Assembly (NCBI RefSeq): GCF_001570565.1
Contig: NZ_BBXE01000054.1
Coordinates: forward strand, 1 to 35,599
DNA length: 35,599 nt
Reading direction: 5' to 3'
Source: Herbidospora yilanensis
GTDB taxonomy: Bacteria > Actinomycetota > Actinomycetes > Streptosporangiales > Streptosporangiaceae
Shown here: one piece after another, positions 7,235-15,226 of the stretch
How positions within the stretch are numbered: position 1 is the first letter of the stretch
Layout: each line of letters opens with the position of its first letter
Position numbers and translations under genes: made by a program
Notes under the pieces: generated by a model
Seen by the model: the letters and a program-made list of their open reading frames with translations, nothing else
The model's database searches: none
Told to the model about the DNA's origin: nothing

Positions 7235-8004
7235 TGTGGAACAGGCCTGACGTCGACTTCGTCCAGAGCCAGGACGTGCCCTGGCAGCAGGTGCCCGACG
7301 GCGCGTTCGGCGCCGCGCAGGGCGGCCGCAAGAAGGTGCTGAGCCGGGACGCCGGGACGGGCGCGGAGACCGCGCTCCACCGGCTGACCGGCCGCCACCA
7401 GGGCGTGTTGTCCGCCGGGGTGGACCTGTACGTGGTCGCGGGGGAGGGGCGGCTCGACGGAGAGCCGCTCCGCACCGGCGACTACGTCTACGCCCCGGCG
7501 GGCAGCGCCCTCGACCTGGTCGCGTCGGTGCGCGGCCTGACCGTCTACGCCGGATTCTGGGGCGCGCCCGGCTTCGCCGGGGGTGCGGGATCGGGTGAGC
7601 CCCCGCTCCTGATCACCCCGGAACTCGAACCCTGGATCCCGGCGGGATGGAGCGGCGAGACCAAGCTGGAGGCGGGCGCGATGTCCAAGACGCTGCGCTC
7701 CGACGGCGAGGTCTTCATCTACCTGGCCGCGATGCTGCCGGGCTGGAAGTCGCCCATGGCCGAGGCCCACCCGGTCTACGAGGAGTCCTTCAAGATCTAC
7801 GGCGACGTGCTGATGGGCCCGCTCGGCGTGATCAGGGAGGGCGGCTACTTCTTCCGTTCGCCGGGCGTCTTCCACGGCCCCCTCTACTCGCGCGGCGGCA
7901 CGATGTCGTTCATCCGCTCCGACGCCGCGCCGACGACCGAATACCGGGTGCCCCAGCCCGGCGAGACCTGGGACGAACTCTCGGAGCGTGCGTATGTCCG
8001 CTGA
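7234..8004 (+). CDS. Cupin-fold protein, probably two cupin domains
   Basis: This is a 256-residue protein. The C-terminal half has a cupin metal-site pattern: His179 and Glu183/Glu184 in AHPVYEESFKIYGDV, and His214 in GGYFFRSPGVFHGPL. The N-terminal half (about 55-110: VDLYVVAGEGRLDGEPLRTGDYVYAPAGS) has the cupin strand rhythm but lacks the histidines, so it is probably a degenerate second cupin. Such bicupins include dioxygenases, isomerases and sugar- or acid-handling enzymes, and the reaction here is unknown. The start ATG 7234 shares its A with the preceding stop (TGATG). The 3' end overlaps the ATPase gene. Confidence 0.75.
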   Translation: MWNRPDVDFVQSQDVPWQQVPDGAFGAAQGGRKKVLSRDAGTGAETALHRLTGRHQGVLSAGVDLYVVAGEGRLDGEPLRTGDYVYAPAGSALDLVASVRGLTVYAGFWGAPGFAGGAGSGEPPLLITPELEPWIPAGWSGETKLEAGAMSKTLRSDGEVFIYLAAMLPGWKSPMAEAHPVYEESFKIYGDVLMGPLGVIREGGYFFRSPGVFHGPLYSRGGTMSFIRSDAAPTTEYRVPQPGETWDELSERAYVR

Positions 8005-8800
8005 CACCATGACCGGCGGGGCCGCCATCTCGATCAAGGGGGTCGGCAAGGAGTACACCACCGACGCCGGGCCGGTCCGCGCCCTCACCCCCACCGACCT
8101 GGAGATCAAACCGCGCGAGTTCGTCGTGCTGCTCGGCCCCTCGGGCTGCGGCAAGACGACGCTGCTGCGCATGCTCGGCGGGCTCATCACCCCGACCGAG
8201 GGCACCATCACCATCGGCGACAAGCTCCTCTACTCCGAGGGCGACACCCGGCCGTCGCGGGAGGCGCTCGGCTCGCTCGGGTTCGTCTTCCAGCAGTCGA
8301 CGCTGATGCCGTGGCGGAAGATCTGGAAGAACATCGCCCTGCCGCTCGAAGGCAAGGGCGTCGGCCGCAAGGAGCGGCGGCAGCGGGCCGAGGAGCTCGC
8401 CGAGATGATGGGCCTGGCGGGCTTCCTCGAACACCTCCCGCGTGCCCTGTCGGGCGGCATGCAGCAGCGTGTGGCGATCGCGCGGGCGCTGGTCCACCGT
8501 CCGTCGATCCTGCTCATGGACGAACCCTTCGGCGCCCTCGACGCGATGACGCGCGACCGGATGAACTCCATGCTCCAGCAGCTCTGGATGGACACCGGCA
8601 AGACGACCGTGCTGGTCACCCACTCGATCTCCGAGGCGGTGTTCCTGGCCGACCGGGTGGTGCTGCTGTCGCAGCGGCCCGGCCGCATCCAGGACGTCGT
8701 CGAGATCGACTTCCCCCGGCCGAGGTCACTGGACATCGTCAAGACGCCGCAATTCGGCGAGATCGTCCAGCACCTGCGCAAGCAGCTCGGCGAGGTCTGA
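7994..8800 (+). CDS. ABC transporter ATP-binding protein (SsuB/TauB type)
   Basis: This 268-residue ATPase has the Walker A motif GPSGCGKTT (48-56), the Q-loop near 100-101, the signature LSGGMQQ (152-158), Walker B LLMDEP (173-178) and the switch His210. It should energise the permease at 3867 together with the lipoprotein at 4723. ATG 7994 is chosen over GTG 7988 because GGAG (7983-7986) is well spaced from it. The gene overlaps the cupin's last 11 bases and its stop overlaps the next start (TGATG). It is unusual that the ATPase is separated from its permease by two enzyme genes. Confidence 0.92.
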   Translation: MSADTMTGGAAISIKGVGKEYTTDAGPVRALTPTDLEIKPREFVVLLGPSGCGKTTLLRMLGGLITPTEGTITIGDKLLYSEGDTRPSREALGSLGFVFQQSTLMPWRKIWKNIALPLEGKGVGRKERRQRAEELAEMMGLAGFLEHLPRALSGGMQQRVAIARALVHRPSILLMDEPFGALDAMTRDRMNSMLQQLWMDTGKTTVLVTHSISEAVFLADRVVLLSQRPGRIQDVVEIDFPRPRSLDIVKTPQFGEIVQHLRKQLGEV

Positions 8801-10161
8801 TGGAGGGGGCGACTCGCGCGCTGGCCCGGTTCACGGCCGGGCTGACCTTCGCCGACCTGCCGGAACCGGTCGTCGCCAAGGCCCGCCACCTGCTGCTCGA
8901 CTACTTCGGCGCGGCCCTGGCCGGCGGCCGGGTGCCCGAGGCGGCGACCATCACCGAGATGGTGCGCGCCCGGGGCGGCGTCGCCGAGGCGACCGTGCTC
9001 GGCGCCGGTTTCGCGACCACGCTGCCGGACGCCGCCTACGCCAACGGCGCGGCGGCCGACGTGCTGGAACACCAGGACGGCTACCGGTTCGGCGGCTTCC
9101 ATCCCTCGCACGCGCTTCCGGCGCTGCTGGCGGTGGCCGAGTCCCGCGACGCCGACCTGGGCGAACTGCTGACCGCCGTGGTCGCCGCCTACGAGGTGGC
9201 CAACCGGATCGGGCGTGTCATGCACCCCGGCGCGACGACCGCCGGGTGGTTCCCGGTGGCCGCCGGATACGGCGCCGCCGCCGGATGCGCCAAGCTCCTG
9301 GGTCTCGGCGAGGACGGGATCGTCTCCGCGATCGGCGCGGCCGGGTTCTTCGTGCCGGCCGTCCTGATCGAGTCGATCTTCGCGGGGTTCACCGTGAAAC
9401 CCGCCTTCGCCGGGCAGATCGCCCGTGCCGGGGTCGAGGGGGCGCTGCACGCCCACGCCGGCCTCACCGGCTGGGACGAACTGGTCGAACACCCGAGGGG
9501 CCTGGTCAGCCTGTTCCGCGGCGACCCCGCCGACTCGCGGCTGACCGACGGCCTGGGCGACGAGTGGACGATCCTGGAGGTCCACCAGAAGCGCTTCGCC
9601 GGGTGCCGCCACACCCACGGCGCCGCGCAGGCCTGCGCCGAACTCGCCGCCGAGCACGACCTCGACCCGGCCGAGGTGACCGGCGTCGACGTCGAGACCT
9701 ACGGCGTGGCCAAGATCCTGGTCGACCGCCCGGCGGGCCGCTCGGTGGTGCCGTGCACGCTGAGCCTGCCCTATGTGGCCGCCGTCGCCCTGGCCGACCG
9801 CGACGTCTCGGCCGCCCAGTACGCCCCCGGACGCACCGGCGACCCCGTCGTCCACCGGGTGGCGGCGGCGGTCCGCATCCGCGTCGCCCCCGACCTCGAC
9901 GAGAGGTACCCCGGCCACACCGCGACCCGCGTCACCGTCACCACCCGCGACGGGAGCGTGTACCGCAAACAGGTCGACCTCCCCTCGGGGGACAGCCGCA
10001 ACCCGCTGACCAGCGAGGAGCTGATCGGCAAGTACCGGGGCTCGGCCGTCCCGGTCGCCGGGGAACACGCCGCCGACCACGCCGCCGAACTGCTGCTCGA
10101 CGCCACCGGCATCCCCGTACGCACCCTGGTCACGACCATGACAGGAGGACACCCGTGCTGA
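8800..10161 (+). CDS. MmgE/PrpD family protein (first copy)
   Basis: This 453-residue protein belongs to the 2-methylcitrate dehydratase / cis-aconitate decarboxylase / iminodisuccinate epimerase superfamily. The N-terminal region (LPEPVVAKARHLLLDYFGAALAGG) is typical. Lysines expected near the active site are present in FTVKPAFAG and HQKRFAGCRHTHGA. The usual DFDDTH motif is replaced by EHQDGYRFGGFHPSH, so the substrate or reaction may differ from dehydratases. It should act on a free di- or tricarboxylic acid or its amino/imino relative. Its ATG overlaps the ATPase stop, and its own 3' end overlaps the next gene by 7 bases. A second, more canonical copy lies at 22288. Confidence 0.85.
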   Translation: MEGATRALARFTAGLTFADLPEPVVAKARHLLLDYFGAALAGGRVPEAATITEMVRARGGVAEATVLGAGFATTLPDAAYANGAAADVLEHQDGYRFGGFHPSHALPALLAVAESRDADLGELLTAVVAAYEVANRIGRVMHPGATTAGWFPVAAGYGAAAGCAKLLGLGEDGIVSAIGAAGFFVPAVLIESIFAGFTVKPAFAGQIARAGVEGALHAHAGLTGWDELVEHPRGLVSLFRGDPADSRLTDGLGDEWTILEVHQKRFAGCRHTHGAAQACAELAAEHDLDPAEVTGVDVETYGVAKILVDRPAGRSVVPCTLSLPYVAAVALADRDVSAAQYAPGRTGDPVVHRVAAAVRIRVAPDLDERYPGHTATRVTVTTRDGSVYRKQVDLPSGDSRNPLTSEELIGKYRGSAVPVAGEHAADHAAELLLDATGIPVRTLVTTMTGGHPC

Positions 10162-10730
10162 GCCCGGACAGCCCCTCGCACGTCATCACCCCGCAGCCGC
10201 TCACGGCCGAGGACTTCGCGCCCTACGGCGAGGTGATGTCACTGGCGGCCACCCCCCGGCTGCCGATCGACTTCTACTCCGGCAAGAACGCCGTGCACGG
10301 GCCGGTCGTGCTCGACTCCGACACCCCGCCCGAGTTCCTGGTCTTCCGGGTCGGGCAGCGCGGCGACAACCTGCGCTACCTCGAACGCCACGTCGAGATG
10401 ACCCAGACGATGATCCCGATCGGCGGCCAGCCCTACGTCGCCGTCGTCGCCCCGCCCGACGTGCCCCTGGAGGACGGCTTCCCCGCGCTCGACCAGGTGA
10501 AGGCGTTCGTGGTGCCCGGCGACGTGTCGATCAACCTGTTCCGGGGCACCTGGCACGAGCCCCCGTTCCCGTCGGTCGACGGCCAGCTCTTCCTGATCAC
10601 CAGCCACGAACGGCTGACCCTGGGCCTCCAGCAGCGCCTCGACGAGAACGGCGAGCTCGACCAGTACGACGTGGAGAAGCGCAACCCCTTCTACCGCACG
10701 GGCCAGCGGGTCAGGGTCCGGCTGCCATGA
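10155..10730 (+). CDS. Ureidoglycolate lyase (AllA)-like protein
   Basis: This is a 191-residue protein of the ureidoglycolate lyase family. AllA enzymes split ureidoglycolate to glyoxylate and urea at the end of allantoin breakdown. Visible family features are AEDFAPYGEVM (18-28), LERH (76-79) with Gln84, GGQPYVAVVAPP, KAFVVPGDVSINLFRGTWHEPPFP (about 116-139) and a C-terminal ITSHER. A strong ribosome site (AGGAGG, 10142-10147) precedes GTG 10155. No allantoinase plus allantoate amidohydrolase pair is adjacent, although a hydantoinase-type gene lies at 23711. A ureido-acid or related open-chain intermediate is therefore possible but unproven. The stop overlaps the next ATG by 4 bases. Confidence 0.82.
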   Translation: MLSPDSPSHVITPQPLTAEDFAPYGEVMSLAATPRLPIDFYSGKNAVHGPVVLDSDTPPEFLVFRVGQRGDNLRYLERHVEMTQTMIPIGGQPYVAVVAPPDVPLEDGFPALDQVKAFVVPGDVSINLFRGTWHEPPFPSVDGQLFLITSHERLTLGLQQRLDENGELDQYDVEKRNPFYRTGQRVRVRLP

Positions 10731-13090
10731 CGTCCATCGGCACCTCGGCCCGCAAGGCGGACGGCGAGGTCCTGCTGACCGGCCGGGGCCGGTTCGTCGA
10801 CGACCACGTGCTGCCCGGGATGCGGCACGCCGCGATCGTGCGCAGCGATCGGGCGCACGCCCGCATCACCGGAGTCGACACCTCGGCCGCCGAGAGGGCG
10901 CCGGGCGTCGAGCTGGTGCTGACCGGCGACCAGGCCGCCCGGCACACCGGCCCGATCCCGCACTTCATCGACCCCGCCGCCCGGGGCGGCCGCCGCGCGG
11001 AGGTGCGCTGCCTGGCGGTCGGCAAGGTCGTGCACGCCGGCCAGGCCGTCGCCGCCGTGGTCGCCCGCACCCGCAGGGAGGCCGAGGCGGCGGCGCTGCT
11101 CGTCGAGGTCGGCTACGCACCCCTGCCCCACGTGCTCGACGCCGACGAGGCGCTGCTGCCGGACGCCCCGAGGCTCTACGAGGAGTGGCCCGACAACGTC
11201 ATCCTGCACAACCACTACGGGACCGGCGACGTCGACGCCGCCCTGGCCGGCGCCGACCTGGTCGTCACCGAGACCGTCCGCATCGGCCGCACCACCACCG
11301 CGCCCATCGAGCCGCGCGGCTACCTGGCCTCCTGGGACCGCTTCGACGAGTCGCTGACTGTGTACGGCTCGGTCCAGAACCCCCACCAGCTCCGCTGGAT
11401 GCTGGCCCGCAGCCTGGACCTCGACGAGACCCGCATCCGGGTCGTCACCGCCCGCGTCGGGGGCAGTTTCGGGCTGAAGATGCAGGGCCACCCGGAGGAG
11501 ACCCTGATCTGCCTGCTCAGCAGGCTGACCGAGGCCCCGGTGAAGTGGATCGAGGACCGCCGCGAGTGTTTCCTGTCCGGGGCCCGCGAGCAGGTCCACC
11601 GGGTCACCGTCGGCGCGACGAACGACGGCCGCATCGTCGCGGTCAGGGACCGGATCGTCGCCAACGCGGGAGCGGTGACGGCCCAGCCGGGCTGGGCGAT
11701 GCCCAACATGTCGGCCACCACGCTCGCCTCCGGCTATCTGGTGCCCAACGTCGAGGCCGAACTCCACGTCGTGGCCACCAACAAACCGCCGCTGAACGCC
11801 GCCCGGGGCTTCGGCAAGGACGGCGCCCACTTCGTCATGGAACGGATCGTCGACCTGGTGGCGCGCGGGCTCGGCGCCGATCCCGCGCACGTCCGGCGGG
11901 TCAACCTCATCCCGGCGGGCCGGTTCCCGTTCCGCACCGCGACCGGCCTGAACATCGACAGCGGCGACTTCCCCGGCCTGCTCGACAAGGCGCTCAAGGC
12001 TCTTGAGTACGACACTCTCCGCGCCCGCCAGCGGGAATTGCGGGACCGAGGGCGGTACCTGGGAATCGGGCTGGCCTTCGAGCTGACCCCCGAGTCGGCC
12101 GACGGGCCGGGCACCTTCGTGTCGGGCTTCGACGTGACGACCGTCCGCATGAACATGAGCGGTGGCGTCACCGTGCTGACCGGGGTGACCAGCCCCGGCG
12201 GCGGCAACGACACCGCGATCGCGCAGATCGTCTCCGACGAGCTCGGCGTGCCGCTGGGCTGGATCCAGGTCGTCCAGGGCGACACCGACCGCTGCCCCAG
12301 CGGGTTCGGCAACTTCAGCGGCCGGGGCATGGTCGTCGGCGGCGGTTCGGCCGCGCTGGCCGCCCGCGACGTGCGGGCCAAGCTCGCCGTCGTCGGCGCG
12401 CGGATGCTCGGCGTCGCGCCCGAGGAGGCCGAGGTGACCGGCGGGGTCGTGCGGGTCGCCGCCGAGCCGGAGCGGTCGGTGGCGGTGCCCGACGTGGCCG
12501 CCGCCGTGCTGACCAGGGCGTTCGCGGTGGCGTCGGAGGTCGAGCCGGTGCTGGAGGCCACCCGCGCCTTCAAGCCGGGCAACATCGACCACGTCCCGGA
12601 CGAGCGGGGCCGCATCCAGCCCTACCCGACCTACTCCAACTGCCTGCACGCCGCCGTCGTCGAGGTCGATCCCGAGACCGGGGTCACCACGCTGGCCGAC
12701 TTCGTGATGGTCCACGACTGCGGCGTCGTCATCAACCCCGCGCTGGTCGAGGGCCAGGCCCACGGCGCGATCGTGATGGGCCTCGGGGCGGCACTGACCG
12801 AACAGCTCTCCTACGACGACGAGGGCCGCCTGCTCACCGACCGCTTCAAGTCCTACCTGCTGCCGCGCGCCGGCGACCTGCCGGAAGTCCGGCTCGAACA
12901 CCAGGTCACCCCCAGCCCCTTCACCATGTACGGCAACAAGGGCGCGGGCGAGGCCGGCGTCGGCGGCGCCCAGGCGGCGGTGGCCAACGCGGTCGAGGAC
13001 GCCCTGGCGCCCTTCGGCGTCACCGTCACCCAGGTCCCGCTGCCCGCCCCGGTCGTGCTCGACCTCATCGAACGGGCCACCGCGAAATGA
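10727..13090 (+). CDS. Molybdenum hydroxylase large subunit (xanthine dehydrogenase/CoxL family)
   Basis: This 787-residue subunit carries the molybdopterin-cytosine/guanine-dinucleotide-type cofactor site. The N-terminal a/b hammerhead domain is followed by cofactor loops GGSFGLKMQGHPEE, NAARGFGKDGAHFVMERIVD and CGVVINPALVEGQAHGAIVMGLG. The catalytic glutamate is Glu742 in GAGEAGVGG. The AYXCSFR copper/selenium loop of true CO dehydrogenase is not seen, so this is a hydroxylase of an organic substrate (N-heterocycle, aldehyde or aromatic acyl compound). It uses water as oxygen donor and passes electrons to the Fe-S and FAD subunits encoded next. The order is large-medium-small with 4-base overlaps. 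Confidence 0.92.
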   Translation: MTSIGTSARKADGEVLLTGRGRFVDDHVLPGMRHAAIVRSDRAHARITGVDTSAAERAPGVELVLTGDQAARHTGPIPHFIDPAARGGRRAEVRCLAVGKVVHAGQAVAAVVARTRREAEAAALLVEVGYAPLPHVLDADEALLPDAPRLYEEWPDNVILHNHYGTGDVDAALAGADLVVTETVRIGRTTTAPIEPRGYLASWDRFDESLTVYGSVQNPHQLRWMLARSLDLDETRIRVVTARVGGSFGLKMQGHPEETLICLLSRLTEAPVKWIEDRRECFLSGAREQVHRVTVGATNDGRIVAVRDRIVANAGAVTAQPGWAMPNMSATTLASGYLVPNVEAELHVVATNKPPLNAARGFGKDGAHFVMERIVDLVARGLGADPAHVRRVNLIPAGRFPFRTATGLNIDSGDFPGLLDKALKALEYDTLRARQRELRDRGRYLGIGLAFELTPESADGPGTFVSGFDVTTVRMNMSGGVTVLTGVTSPGGGNDTAIAQIVSDELGVPLGWIQVVQGDTDRCPSGFGNFSGRGMVVGGGSAALAARDVRAKLAVVGARMLGVAPEEAEVTGGVVRVAAEPERSVAVPDVAAAVLTRAFAVASEVEPVLEATRAFKPGNIDHVPDERGRIQPYPTYSNCLHAAVVEVDPETGVTTLADFVMVHDCGVVINPALVEGQAHGAIVMGLGAALTEQLSYDDEGRLLTDRFKSYLLPRAGDLPEVRLEHQVTPSPFTMYGNKGAGEAGVGGAQAAVANAVEDALAPFGVTVTQVPLPAPVVLDLIERATAK

Positions 13091-13887
13091 TCACCCGCGA
13101 CTTCGCCTACCACGCGCCCGCCGACCTCGGCGGGGTGACGGCCGCCCTCGCCGGCGGTGACGCCGTGATCGTCGGCGGCGGCACGATGGTCGTGCCCGAC
13201 ATGACCCATGGGAGGACCACACCCGGCGTGGTCGTCGACCTGTCCAGGGCCGGGCTCGCCGGCCTCACCCAGACCGCCGGCGGGGAGGTGGTGGTCGGCG
13301 CGACGACCACGTACACCCAGCTGCTGCGCGGCGGGGAGCTCGCGCCGCTGCTGCGGCGGGTCGCGGGGGGTGTCACGGGCGGGCCGCAGATCCGCAACAA
13401 GGGCACCGTCGGCGGGTCGGCCTGTTACGCCAACCCCTCTTCGGAGATCCCGGCCGCCCTGCTCGCGCTCGGGGCGCGGATGCGGCTGGCCTCGGCCCGG
13501 GGAGTCAGGGAGGTCGCGGCGGCGGACTTCTTCACCGGCGCGTTCACCACCGAGCGGCGGCCCGACGAGGTGCTGGCGGCGGTCGTGCTGCCGAGCCCGG
13601 ACGGACCGGCCTTCGGCTACCACAAGCTCAAGCTCTCCGAGAGCTCCTGGCCCATCGCCACCGCCGCCTGCGTGCGCGGACCCGGCGGCTGGCGGGTCGC
13701 GCTCGGCGGGGTCGCGGCCACGCCGCTGCTGGTGACCATCGAATCGGCCGACCCCCGGCACGTGCGCGCGGAGGTCGCGCGGGTGCTGACCGAACCGTGG
13801 AGCGACGTGCTGGCCGACGGCGACTACCGCCGCCGGGTCGCGCCGGTCGTGGCCCTCCGGGCACTCAAGGAAGGAGAAGCGTCGTGA
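13087..13887 (+). CDS. Molybdenum hydroxylase FAD subunit (CoxM type)
   Basis: This 266-residue medium subunit binds FAD and hands electrons to an acceptor. Family features are IVGGGTMVVPDM near 33-44, NKGTVGGSACYANPSSEIPAALLALGA near 101-127 (the second FAD-contact loop), and the C-terminal CO-dehydrogenase flavoprotein domain from about residue 170 (FGYHKLKLSESSWPIATAAC). The length is normal. It is coupled to both neighbours by 4-base overlaps, which argues for a three-subunit complex with the products of 10727 and 13884. Confidence 0.92.
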   Translation: MITRDFAYHAPADLGGVTAALAGGDAVIVGGGTMVVPDMTHGRTTPGVVVDLSRAGLAGLTQTAGGEVVVGATTTYTQLLRGGELAPLLRRVAGGVTGGPQIRNKGTVGGSACYANPSSEIPAALLALGARMRLASARGVREVAAADFFTGAFTTERRPDEVLAAVVLPSPDGPAFGYHKLKLSESSWPIATAACVRGPGGWRVALGGVAATPLLVTIESADPRHVRAEVARVLTEPWSDVLADGDYRRRVAPVVALRALKEGEAS

Positions 13888-14357
13888 CCAGGGTCAACGT
13901 GACCGTCAACGGCCGGGCGCGGGAGATCGACGTCGAACCGGCCAAGCTGCTCGTGCACGCCGTCCGGGAGGACCTCGGGCTGACCGGCACCCACGTCGGC
14001 TGCCTGACCGGCGACTGCGGCGCGTGCACCGTGCGGATCGACGGCGCGACCGTGAAGTCGTGCTCGGTGCTCGCGGTGAGCGCGGAAGGCGCGCAGATCA
14101 CCACCGTCGAGGGGCTCGCGGGCCCCGGTGGGCTGCACCCCGTGCAGCAGGCGTTCTGGGACGAGTTCGGCTTCCAGTGCGGCTACTGCCTGCCCGGCAT
14201 GCTGCTCACCGCCTGCGAACTCCTGGAAGACGACCCCGACCCCACCGACGAGGCGATCACCCTGGCCGTCAACGGCAACCTGTGCCGCTGCACCGGCTAC
14301 CACGCCGTCAAGCGCTCGATCCGCTGCGCCGCCGACCGGATGCGGGAGGGGTCGTGA
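13884..14357 (+). CDS. Molybdenum hydroxylase [2Fe-2S] subunit (CoxS type)
   Basis: This 157-residue small subunit has two iron-sulfur clusters. The plant-ferredoxin-type cluster uses Cys40, Cys45, Cys48 and Cys60 (GCLTGDCGAC...C). The helical-domain cluster uses Cys99, Cys102, Cys134 and Cys136 (CGYC and CRC). All eight ligands are present. The GTG start at 13884 overlaps the previous stop (GTGA) and is preceded by AAGGAGAAG. It relays electrons from the Mo site to FAD. No XdhC/CoxI-like cofactor-insertion gene is in the block, so maturation factors must be encoded elsewhere. Confidence 0.93.
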   Translation: MTRVNVTVNGRAREIDVEPAKLLVHAVREDLGLTGTHVGCLTGDCGACTVRIDGATVKSCSVLAVSAEGAQITTVEGLAGPGGLHPVQQAFWDEFGFQCGYCLPGMLLTACELLEDDPDPTDEAITLAVNGNLCRCTGYHAVKRSIRCAADRMREGS

Positions 14358-15226
14358 GCGCCGAGGCCGAGGCGATCGTCGAGGACTTCCTGGCCGCGAT
14401 GGGCCGGGGCGACCTGGAGTCGGCCGCGGCCCACCTGGCCCCCGGCGCGGTCATGATCTTCCCCGGCGACCGCCGTTACACCCGCCTGCGCGACCTGGCC
14501 GACGCCTCCGCCACCCGCTATCGCCGGGTCGACAAGCACCGCACCGAGTACGAGTCGTTCACCGCCCCCGGCGGTGAGGTCGTCGTCTGGTCGATGGGCA
14601 CGCTGTTCGGCGAGAACAACCACGGCGTGCGCTACGACGGCGTGCGCTACGTCGACCGGTTCCGCCTGGTGGGCGGTCGCATCGTCGAGCAGCGGGTCTG
14701 GAACGACCTGGAGATCAGCGGCGTGCTGACCGCCCGCGGCGCCGAGGAGGTCGACGCCCGCTGGCGTCCGGCCCCGAGCGCCGTGGTCCGGCGGGTGGCC
14801 ACCGCCGCGTGGGGCGGCGCGTTGCGCGGCGGCGCCGGGGTCCTCACCGTGGCCTCCGGCGCGACCGGCCCGCTGCCGATCTCCCTGGAGACCCGGAAGA
14901 CCAGCGCCGCCCCCGCCACGTCGCCCGAGGAACTGCTCGCCGCCGCGCACGCCGCCTGTTTCGCGATGGCGCTGCGCGGCGCGCTCGACGCCGTCGCCCC
15001 CGGCACGCCGGAGCAGGCCGTCGAGGTCACCGGCACCTGCGTGCTGCGCATCGACGCGTCCGGATGGACCATCGACGCCGTCCGTCTCGACGTGACGACA
15101 CGGGGGGTGCCGCGCGCCGCGCTCGACGCCGCGCTCCCGGTGGCCGGACGCCGCTGCGCGATCTCCAACGTGATCAAGGGCAACGCCGAGGTCACGGTCA
15201 CCGTGCGGGAGCAGGCGGATGAGTGA
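14354..15226 (+). CDS. NTF2-like/SnoaL - OsmC two-domain fusion
   Basis: This is one uninterrupted 290-residue frame with two recognisable folds. Residues about 4-125 look like an NTF2/SnoaL-type cone (VEDFLAAMGRGDLESAAAHLAPGAVM at the start, then VRYVDRFRLVGGRIVEQRVWND). Residues about 148-286 match the OsmC/Ohr peroxiredoxin family: SPEELLAAAHAACFAMAL with Cys202 and RRCAISNVIKGNAEV with Cys268, the two reactive cysteines. OsmC proteins reduce organic hydroperoxides. SnoaL-like domains often bind or isomerise small hydrophobic ring compounds. No stop, ribosome site or start separates the domains, which are joined by a roughly 20-residue linker. The GTG start overlaps the previous stop, and the 3' end overlaps the next gene by 8 bases. 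Confidence 0.8.
   Translation: MSAEAEAIVEDFLAAMGRGDLESAAAHLAPGAVMIFPGDRRYTRLRDLADASATRYRRVDKHRTEYESFTAPGGEVVVWSMGTLFGENNHGVRYDGVRYVDRFRLVGGRIVEQRVWNDLEISGVLTARGAEEVDARWRPAPSAVVRRVATAAWGGALRGGAGVLTVASGATGPLPISLETRKTSAAPATSPEELLAAAHAACFAMALRGALDAVAPGTPEQAVEVTGTCVLRIDASGWTIDAVRLDVTTRGVPRAALDAALPVAGRRCAISNVIKGNAEVTVTVREQADE

Noticed and set aside
8230-10152. 640-codon minus-strand frame
   Set aside because: It is antisense to the ATPase and MmgE/PrpD genes, with a low-complexity translation and no ribosome site.
10727-13090. Carbon monoxide dehydrogenase
   Set aside because: The AYXCSFR active-site loop of CoxL is not present, so a general Mo-hydroxylase is the safer call.
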